Assembly (NCBI GenBank): GCA_018266965.1
Contig: JAFDZJ010000125.1
Location: 1-13,090, forward strand
Length of the DNA: 13,090 nt
From: Bacteroidota bacterium
Lineage (GTDB): Bacteria; Bacteroidota; Bacteroidia; Flavobacteriales; Weeksellaceae
Reading direction: 5' to 3'
The notes under the pieces are model-generated. The model had not been told where the DNA came from. It was given only the letters and a program-made list of their open reading frames with translations, and made no database searches. A program made the translations under genes and the position numbers. Positions 1 through 5,289 of the stretch are shown here, piece by piece; the first letter of the stretch is position 1; every line of letters starts with the position of its first letter.

Positions 1-25
1 AAAAACACCTAAACAATATATTATT

Positions 26-898
26 ATGAAAAAAATAGCACTTGATAATTTGTCGGTTAAAGATAAATTCAACATCAATAAGTCCGACACGAAATACAAA
101 GGAAAACTAACCAAGGAAGATGGAGAAAAATTATTAATAGAAGAAAAAAATAAACTCCGAGAATTACAAGAATTACTCTATGCGGACAGTAGCCAATCCC
201 TACTAATAATAATCCAAGCTATGGATGCAGCAGGTAAAGATTCTTTGGTGGAGCATGTATTTGGAGGTGTTAATCCACAGGGTTGCGAGGTAACTAGTTT
301 CAAAACTCCATCTCCAAAGGACTATGGACATGATTTTCTTTGGAGACATTACCTATCCTTACCCGAAAAAGGGAAAATAGGAATATTCAACAGAAGTCAT
401 TACGAAAGTGTACTGGTTTGCAAAGTGCATCCGGAATATAATCTCAATGAAAAAGTATGGAAATCCATAGATGAATTTGATGAGAAATTTTGGAAAAACA
501 GATACGAAAGCATCAAAGATTTTGAAAAACATCTGTCCAGAAATGGAACAAAAATCATCAAATTATTTTTACATGTTTCCAAAGACGAACAGAAAAAAAG
601 ATTTTTGGATCGTATAAATGAGGAAGACAAAAACTGGAAATTCTCTTTGGGCGATCTGAAAGAAAGAAAACTTTGGGACAGCTATATGAAAGCCTATCAA
701 GATGCCATCAACGAAACCAATAGCGACGAAGCTCCTTGGTTTGTAATACCTGCAGACCAGAAATGGTACTCGAGATTGGCAGCCATCAATATCATTATAA
801 AAGAATTGGAAAAAATGAATTTGAACTTTCCTAAACTAAGTAAAGAAGACAAAGCAGGTCTTGAAGGAGCAAAAAATAGTTTGAATTCCGAAAAATAA
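26..898 (+). CDS. ppk2: Polyphosphate kinase 2 family protein (polyphosphate:nucleotide phosphotransferase, class III-like)
   Basis: A 290-residue cytoplasmic protein of the PPK2 family, which moves phosphate between inorganic polyphosphate and nucleotides. Visible motifs are the Walker A-like loop AMDAAGKDS (residues 65-73), the Walker B region IFNRSHYE (120-127), and the basic lid helix region around WKFSLGDLKERKLWDSY (204-220). Length fits one-domain PPK2 enzymes of about 250-310 residues. The Walker B motif has Asn (FNRSHYE) where class I enzymes usually have Asp (FDRSWYNR); from family knowledge this Asn form goes with class III enzymes, which phosphorylate both NMPs and NDPs, so that substrate range is inferred. 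The ATG at 26 is the first start available and has no Shine-Dalgarno sequence, as is usual in Bacteroidota. The stop codon lies one base from the 3' end of the convergent rnpB gene, with no terminator between them. The promoter lies outside the window. Confidence 0.93.
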   Translation: MKKIALDNLSVKDKFNINKSDTKYKGKLTKEDGEKLLIEEKNKLRELQELLYADSSQSLLIIIQAMDAAGKDSLVEHVFGGVNPQGCEVTSFKTPSPKDYGHDFLWRHYLSLPEKGKIGIFNRSHYESVLVCKVHPEYNLNEKVWKSIDEFDEKFWKNRYESIKDFEKHLSRNGTKIIKLFLHVSKDEQKKRFLDRINEEDKNWKFSLGDLKERKLWDSYMKAYQDAINETNSDEAPWFVIPADQKWYSRLAAINIIIKELEKMNLNFPKLSKEDKAGLEGAKNSLNSEK

Positions 899-899
899 C

Positions 900-1207
900 G
901 AGAAAATCTATAAGCCGGATTCTGTACCCCAAATGTTATTTGGGGTGCTTGTTATTTATCTGGCTGCATTGTTACCAATACAATCTAGCTGCTTACCCCT
1001 CATCAACGGACGAGCCATCCTTAACTGATGATATACTTAGCATTGCACCACATAGAGTTTACCTGGTTTCACTACAGCCGAACTGTACTTGCTTTCTGTT
1101 GCACTTGTCCTCATATTGCTATGGAAGGTCGTTAGCCTTTATGTTGCTCTTTGGTGTCCGGACTTTCCTACCCTTTTATAAAAAAGAATCAACAAGCCGA
1201 TTTTCTC
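900..1207 (-). ncRNA. rnpB: RNase P RNA (catalytic RNA subunit of ribonuclease P)
   Basis: This is the RNA that removes 5' leaders from pre-tRNAs. Read on the minus strand it has the conserved 5' core GAAAGTCCGGAC (1156-1167) and the conserved 3' core ACAGAATCCGGCTTA (911-925), which together form helix P4. Central elements such as GGTAAACTC and AGATAAATAACA also match conserved regions. The ends are set by a 9-bp closing helix P1: GAGAAAATC at the 5' end (1199-1207) pairs with GATTTTCTC at the 3' end (900-908). Further hairpins are visible, for example CCCCAAAT/ATTTGGGG (927-945) just before the 3' core. The resulting length of about 308 nt is somewhat short for a type A RNA, and the ends could be off by a few bases. 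A T-rich stretch follows the 3' end on the minus strand, inside the end of ppk2. Open reading frames across this region are spurious. Confidence 0.93.
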
Positions 1208-1214
1208 GCATTTG

Positions 1215-1222
1215 CAAAAGTA
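1215..1222 (-). promoter_or_regulatory. Probable rnpB promoter (-7 element TACTTTTG)
   Basis: On the minus strand TACTTTTG matches the Bacteroidota -7 consensus TAnnTTTG exactly. It ends 7 bases before the first base of helix P1, the expected distance to a transcription start, so the position agrees independently with the proposed RNA 5' end. The -33 element is poor: TTT rather than TTG at a spacing of 19. Confidence 0.6.
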
Positions 1223-1285
1223 AAACTTTTTACAGGGTTTGAAATATTTTTTTCATTTTTCTGTCTATTATTTTTCAAAAATTAG

Positions 1286-1293
1286 TATTTTCG
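1286..1293 (+). promoter_or_regulatory. Possible promoter of the ECF sigma operon (-7 element TATTTTCG)
   Basis: TATTTTCG matches TAnnTTTG at 7 of 8 positions and ends 22 bases before the TTG start codon of the sigma factor gene. It lies in the 108-bp divergent region shared with the rnpB promoter. No clear -33 element is visible, and ECF operons are often read from their own kind of promoter, so this is tentative. Confidence 0.3.
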
Positions 1294-1315
1294 TTGGTTA
1301 ATAATCCTACTAACA

Positions 1316-1810
1316 TTGCTTTCCAAAGAAAAAGAATTTGCACAACTCATAAAGTCCAATCAAGGACTAATAATAAAGGTTTCTCGGTTGTACACCAATA
1401 CTTTGGAAGACGAGCAAGATCTTTTCCAAGAAATTGTGCTACAACTATGGAGAAGTTATGACAGCTACAAAGGAGATTCCAAAATTTCTACTTGGATGTA
1501 CCGAGTTGCACTCAACACCGCTATTACTATTTTCAGAAAAAAAACAAAATCCATTGCAACCAATGAATTACAAGACCTGCAATATGAAAAATTAATGGAG
1601 ACTAATGAGGAGCAAGAAGAAAAAATTTCTTTATTATACAAAGTTATCAAAATGCTTCCCAATATAGAAAGAGCTATTGTTACAATGTATTTGGACGATT
1701 TGCCTTACAAGGAAATTGCAGAAAACATAGGGATTTCCGAAGTTAATGCTCGTGTGAAAATGAACCGATTAAAAAAAACCATAAAAGAACTCATGGAAAA
1801 ATATGGATAA
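1316..1810 (+). CDS. ECF-type RNA polymerase sigma factor
   Basis: A 164-residue sigma-70 family protein of ECF layout, with region 2 followed by region 4 and nothing between. Region 2 covers about residues 8-75, with the core-binding and -10 recognition stretch around DLFQEIVLQLWRSYDSYKGD (35-54) and STWMYRVALNTAI (58-70). Region 4 covers about 110-160, with a helix-turn-helix around LPYKEIAENIGISEVNARVK (129-148). The start is a TTG at 1316: the frame is open only from 1286, has no ATG before that codon, and the next Met (residue 61) would delete most of region 2. The gene overlaps the next one by 8 nt, so the two are almost certainly co-transcribed and translationally coupled. It probably directs transcription of a specific regulon; the target genes are unknown. 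rnpB lies divergently upstream. Confidence 0.9.
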   Translation: MLSKEKEFAQLIKSNQGLIIKVSRLYTNTLEDEQDLFQEIVLQLWRSYDSYKGDSKISTWMYRVALNTAITIFRKKTKSIATNELQDLQYEKLMETNEEQEEKISLLYKVIKMLPNIERAIVTMYLDDLPYKEIAENIGISEVNARVKMNRLKKTIKELMEKYG

Positions 1811-2489
1811 TTTTGATATTGATAGTTATAAAAAATCTTGGCAAGAACAAGACAAAAAAATACAGTACGACAGTTCCGAAATACTGAAAATGCTAAATTC
1901 TAAATCCAAAAACTATGTGAAATATATTGCATGGATTAGTTTGGTAGAGTTTGTTCTATTTGTAATATTGACTTTATATTATATATTTTTTGAAGAAAAC
2001 AATTCTAGCATATTAGACCTTATTTCGAAATTTGGAATCAACAAAACCAAAAACCTAGAAGCAGACATTTCGCATCTAGATATTATAATGAAAATGATAA
2101 GTCTATTGCTAACAGGTGTATTCGTTTATATTTTCTTCAAAAATTATAAAAAAATTTCCGCAGAAGCCAATATCAAACAATTCATTCTTCAAATATTGAA
2201 TTTCAAAAAAACAGTGAAATATTTTATTATTTCCAATATAGTCTTATTTGTAATTTTTAATGGTTTGATGGTTTATACTATTTATGATAATATCAAAATA
2301 CAAAAAGAACATTTGCTTCCAAAATCCGAATGGCTACTAACGATAACAATAATTTCTACCACTGTATTCAGTCTATTACTCATCTTTATTTATTACAAAA
2401 TATTTTATGGTATTATACTAAAAAAATTAAGCAAAAACCTACAACAACTGAAAGAAATTGAGCAACAAACAACTATTGAAGAAGAATAA
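1803..2489 (+). CDS. Four-helix membrane protein, probable partner or regulator of the adjacent ECF sigma factor
   Basis: I do not recognise a named family for this 228-residue protein. It has a polar N-terminal stretch of about 38 residues (with YKKSWQEQ at 9-16 and SSEILKML at 24-31), then four hydrophobic segments at about 41-63, 95-113, 138-161 and 178-205. A charged, Glu- and Gln-rich C-terminal helix ends in EEE. The ATG lies inside the end of the sigma gene (8-nt overlap), the classic arrangement of an ECF sigma factor and its anti-sigma factor. I infer that the cytoplasmic N-terminus may hold the sigma factor at the membrane. No zinc-type anti-sigma motif (HxxxCxxC) is present, so if it is an anti-sigma factor it is not of the common ZAS type. 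The role rests on gene order alone. Confidence 0.8.
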   Translation: MDNFDIDSYKKSWQEQDKKIQYDSSEILKMLNSKSKNYVKYIAWISLVEFVLFVILTLYYIFFEENNSSILDLISKFGINKTKNLEADISHLDIIMKMISLLLTGVFVYIFFKNYKKISAEANIKQFILQILNFKKTVKYFIISNIVLFVIFNGLMVYTIYDNIKIQKEHLLPKSEWLLTITIISTTVFSLLLIFIYYKIFYGIILKKLSKNLQQLKEIEQQTTIEEE

Positions 2490-2509
2490 AAAAGTCCTAT
2501 AATTTTCAG

Positions 2510-2544
2510 ATTACAAATCTCAATAAAATTAGTAGTTTTGTAAT
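2510..2544. repeat. Inverted repeat over the icd -7 box
   Basis: ATTACAAA (2510-2517) and its exact reverse complement TTTGTAAT (2537-2544) are separated by 19 bases. The right arm overlaps the predicted -7 element. It could be an operator for a dimeric regulator of icd, or a chance repeat in AT-rich DNA. No T-run follows on the plus strand, so it does not look like a terminator for the sigma operon. Confidence 0.3.
2533..2540 (+). promoter_or_regulatory. Probable icd promoter (-7 element TAGTTTTG)
   Basis: TAGTTTTG is an exact match to the Bacteroidota -7 consensus TAnnTTTG. It lies 68 bases before the icd start codon and would give a leader of about 60 nt, very A-rich after the start point. 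No convincing -33 TTG lies 17-23 bases upstream. The box overlaps the right arm of the inverted repeat at 2510-2544. Confidence 0.45.
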
Positions 2545-2608
2545 TCAAAAAAAAATAAAAAAAAATAAAATTTAAAATATTGATAATCATTCTATTCAAA
2601 TAAATACA

Positions 2609-4825
2609 ATGTCAAAAACAAAAATTCATTACACCCTTACCGATGAGGCTCCAATGTTGGCAACTCACTCTTTTCTACCTATCGTTAGAGCTTTCACCCA
2701 TTCAGCCGATATAGAAATTGAGCTTTCGGACATTTCACTCGCTGGTAGAGTATTGGCAAATTTTTCCGAATCTTTAAAAGATGACCAAAAAGTAGAAGAT
2801 GCGTTGGCAGAACTAGGAGCTTTGGCGACAACTCCTGAAGCCAACATCATCAAACTACCGAATATCTCGGCTTCTATTCCGCAGTTACAAGCGACTATCG
2901 CCGAGTTACAAGCCAAGGGTTTTGCAGTACCCAACTATCCGGCAGATCCACAAAATGATGTAGAAAAAGAAATAAAAGCAAAATATTCAAAAGTTTTAGG
3001 TTCCGCTGTAAATCCTGTTTTAAGAGAAGGAAATTCCGACAGAAGAGCTCCAAAAGCTGTTAAGAATTATGCTAAAAAACACCCACATTCTATGGGAGTT
3101 TGGTCAGCAGATTCCAAAACGAAAGTATCACACATGGAAAGCGGTGATTTCTACGGAACAGAAAAATCCGTTACCGTTGCAGATGCTTCTCAATTCAAAA
3201 TAGAATTTGTAGCAGAAAACGGCGAAGTAACCGAATTGAAAGGTCTTGCTCCATTAAAAGCTGGAGAAATCATCGATTCTTCTGTAATGCACCTAGCATC
3301 TTTGAAAGCATTCGTAAAGAAAACCAAAGAAGAAGCAAAAGCAGCAGGAGTATTGTTCTCTGCCCACCTAAAAGCAACGATGATGAAGGTTTCCGACCCT
3401 ATTATTTTCGGAGCAGTTGTTTCTGTTTATTTTGAAGATGTTTTTGCTAAATATGCTGATTTATTCAAAGAATTAGGTGTAAACCCTAACAATGGTTTGG
3501 GAGAATTATATACCAAAATTGCTGGAAATCCACTAGAAACCGAAGTAAAAGCCGCAATAGATACTGCAATCGAAAATGGACCTGCAATTGCTATGGTAAA
3601 CTCCGACAAAGGAATTACCAACCTTCATGTTCCATCCGATGTTATTGTAGATGCTTCTATGCCTGCCATGATCCGTACTTCCGGACAAATGTGGAACAAA
3701 GAAGGAAAACAACAAGACACTTTCGCTATTATCCCAGACAGATGTTATGCAGGAATTTATACCGCAGTAATCGAAGATTGTAAAAAGAATGGAGCTTATG
3801 ACCCTACAACCATGGGATCGGTTCCTAATGTTGGTTTGATGGCTCAAAAAGCCGAAGAATACGGTTCTCACGACAAAACTTTCCAAGCTGCTGCCAACGG
3901 AACAGTCCGTGTTTGTGATGCCGAAGGAAAAATATATATGGAACAAGCTGTGGAAACTGGTGATATTTTCAGAATGTGCCAAACCAAAGATGCTCCTATC
4001 AAAGATTGGGTAAAATTAGCGGTAAACAGAGCGAGATTATCCAACACCCCCGCTGTTTTTTGGTTAGATGAAAATCGTGCTCACGACAGAGAAATCATTA
4101 AAAAAGTAAATCTTTATTTACCGGAATTTGATACCACAGGTTTGGACCTTAGAATAATGAATCCTACCGATGCTTGTAAATTCTCCATCGAAAGAATCCG
4201 TCAAGGATTGGACACTATCTCTGTTACCGGAAATGTTCTTAGAGATTACAACACCGACCTTTTCCCAATTTTGGAATTAGGAACTTCTGCAAAAATGTTA
4301 TCCATTGTACCTTTGATGAATGGTGGTGGATTATTCGAAACCGGAGCAGGAGGTTCTGCACCAAAACATATCGAGCAATTTATTGAGGAAGGTTATTTGA
4401 GATGGGATTCACTAGGAGAATTTTTGGCTCTACAAGCTTCTTTGGAGCATGTTGCACAAACTCAAAACAATACAAAAGCACAAGTTTTGGCAGATGCTTT
4501 GGATACGGCAAATGACAAATTCTTGGACACCGACAAATCTCCGGGTAGAAAACTAGGAACCATCGACAACAGAGGCTCTCATTTCTATTTGGCAATGTAT
4601 TGGGCAGAAGCGTTGGCAAACCAAACCAAAGATGCAGAATTGGCTGCTAAATTTGCACCGATTGCAGAGTCAATGAAATCCAATGAAACAAAAATTAACG
4701 AAGAATTAATCGCTTCCCAAGGAAAAGCACAAGACATTGGTGGATATTACAAACCAGATAGCAACAAAACTTTTGCTGCAATGCGTCCATCAGCAACTTT
4801 TGATACCATTATTAATGGGATTTAA
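2609..4825 (+). CDS. icd: NADP-dependent isocitrate dehydrogenase, monomeric type
   Basis: Catalyses oxidative decarboxylation of isocitrate to 2-oxoglutarate with NADP+ in the TCA cycle, in the cytoplasm. The 738 residues match the full length of the monomeric family (about 740). Residues known from the Azotobacter vinelandii enzyme can be placed by alignment: substrate-binding S132, N135, R139 and R145; catalytic K255 (SAHLKATMMK) and Y418; metal ligands D348 (VDASMP), D546 and D550 (GNVLRDYNTD); and NADP contacts H587 (PKHIEQ), R598, D600 (LRWD) and R647 (PGRKLG). All are present, so the enzyme should be active and NADP-specific. The first ATG gives the expected N-terminus MSKTKIHYTLTDEAP. 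The gene appears monocistronic, with a promoter-like element upstream and a candidate terminator downstream. It is unrelated in fold and length to the usual dimeric Icd. Confidence 0.97.
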   Translation: MSKTKIHYTLTDEAPMLATHSFLPIVRAFTHSADIEIELSDISLAGRVLANFSESLKDDQKVEDALAELGALATTPEANIIKLPNISASIPQLQATIAELQAKGFAVPNYPADPQNDVEKEIKAKYSKVLGSAVNPVLREGNSDRRAPKAVKNYAKKHPHSMGVWSADSKTKVSHMESGDFYGTEKSVTVADASQFKIEFVAENGEVTELKGLAPLKAGEIIDSSVMHLASLKAFVKKTKEEAKAAGVLFSAHLKATMMKVSDPIIFGAVVSVYFEDVFAKYADLFKELGVNPNNGLGELYTKIAGNPLETEVKAAIDTAIENGPAIAMVNSDKGITNLHVPSDVIVDASMPAMIRTSGQMWNKEGKQQDTFAIIPDRCYAGIYTAVIEDCKKNGAYDPTTMGSVPNVGLMAQKAEEYGSHDKTFQAAANGTVRVCDAEGKIYMEQAVETGDIFRMCQTKDAPIKDWVKLAVNRARLSNTPAVFWLDENRAHDREIIKKVNLYLPEFDTTGLDLRIMNPTDACKFSIERIRQGLDTISVTGNVLRDYNTDLFPILELGTSAKMLSIVPLMNGGGLFETGAGGSAPKHIEQFIEEGYLRWDSLGEFLALQASLEHVAQTQNNTKAQVLADALDTANDKFLDTDKSPGRKLGTIDNRGSHFYLAMYWAEALANQTKDAELAAKFAPIAESMKSNETKINEELIASQGKAQDIGGYYKPDSNKTFAAMRPSATFDTIINGI

Positions 4826-4868
4826 TTTTCATATTCATTAGTGATAGAATATTATCATTAAAAAAAAT

Positions 4869-4930
4869 AATACCGATTGTGTAATCATTTCATAACTAAA
4901 TTGCAAACGATTATCCAGTCGGTATTTTTT
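4869..4930 (+). terminator. Candidate terminator of icd
   Basis: AATACCGATTG (4869-4879) pairs with CAGTCGGTATT (4916-4926): 11 pairs, one of them G-U, followed by a run of T through 4930. It starts 43 bases after the icd stop. The loop is long (36 nt), unusual for an intrinsic terminator, although a small inner hairpin GATT/AATC would shorten it. Confidence 0.5.
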
Positions 4931-5176
4931 ATATAAATAGTAACCATAATAATATGAATTAGGTATAATAGGCAAACCAATACAAATGCATAATCATTTA
5001 ACCCAAAAATAAAACTTTTTAGAGCCAACCAAAGAGGAGTAATAGATGTCAAGTTTTTTCTCTTCAGATTGGAAAAATTATTGACCTAATCCCCACAAAA
5101 TTTATGTGAACCCAAATAACATCTAAACTTTTGCAAGACCAGCATCGTTTTTTTTTAGCATTTTTTAAGCAAAGAA

Positions 5177-5208
5177 AAAGTTTTATGAAACATGTTTCAT
5201 AAAACTTT
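5177..5208 (-). terminator. Perfect 32-bp palindrome, probable terminator of the GH92 gene
   Basis: Two exact 16-base halves are joined without a gap around the core GAAACATGTTTC. As RNA it would fold into a stem of about 14 bp with a 4-nt loop. Read on the minus strand it lies 82 bases after the GH92 stop and runs directly into TTTTTC, as expected for an intrinsic terminator of that gene. On the plus strand no T-run follows. The exact symmetry through the centre is also what a protein-binding site would show, so an operator role is possible. Confidence 0.5.
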
Positions 5209-5289
5209 AACCAAATCCTTTATTCATAATGGATACAAAGGTTTTTACCAACTATTTTTCAGCAATATGACTTTTAAATTTAAGTTGGA

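Larger units (their letters stand above)
4826..5289. other. Convergent intergenic spacer between icd and the GH92 gene
   Basis: A 464-bp AT-rich spacer between the ends of two convergent genes. It contains the candidate icd terminator and a perfect 32-bp palindrome near the GH92 end. Between them (about 4931-5176) I see no convincing gene. The longest minus-strand frame (about 55 codons, 4885-5052) has only a TTG start and no recognisable similarity. No tRNA or repeat array is visible. Confidence 0.6.

Noticed and set aside
940..1242. Plus-strand open frame of 100 codons
   Set aside because: It lies across the rnpB gene on the opposite strand, is Cys/Leu/Ser-rich with no family resemblance, and its sequence is explained by conserved RNA structure.
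3533..3982. 149-codon minus-strand frame inside icd
   Set aside because: It is a shadow of the strongly conserved icd coding frame and resembles no protein family.
4885..5052. Minus-strand hydrophobic frame of about 55 codons in the icd/GH92 spacer
   Set aside because: Only a TTG start, overlap with the icd terminator, no recognisable similarity, and AT-rich DNA readily gives hydrophobic frames by chance.
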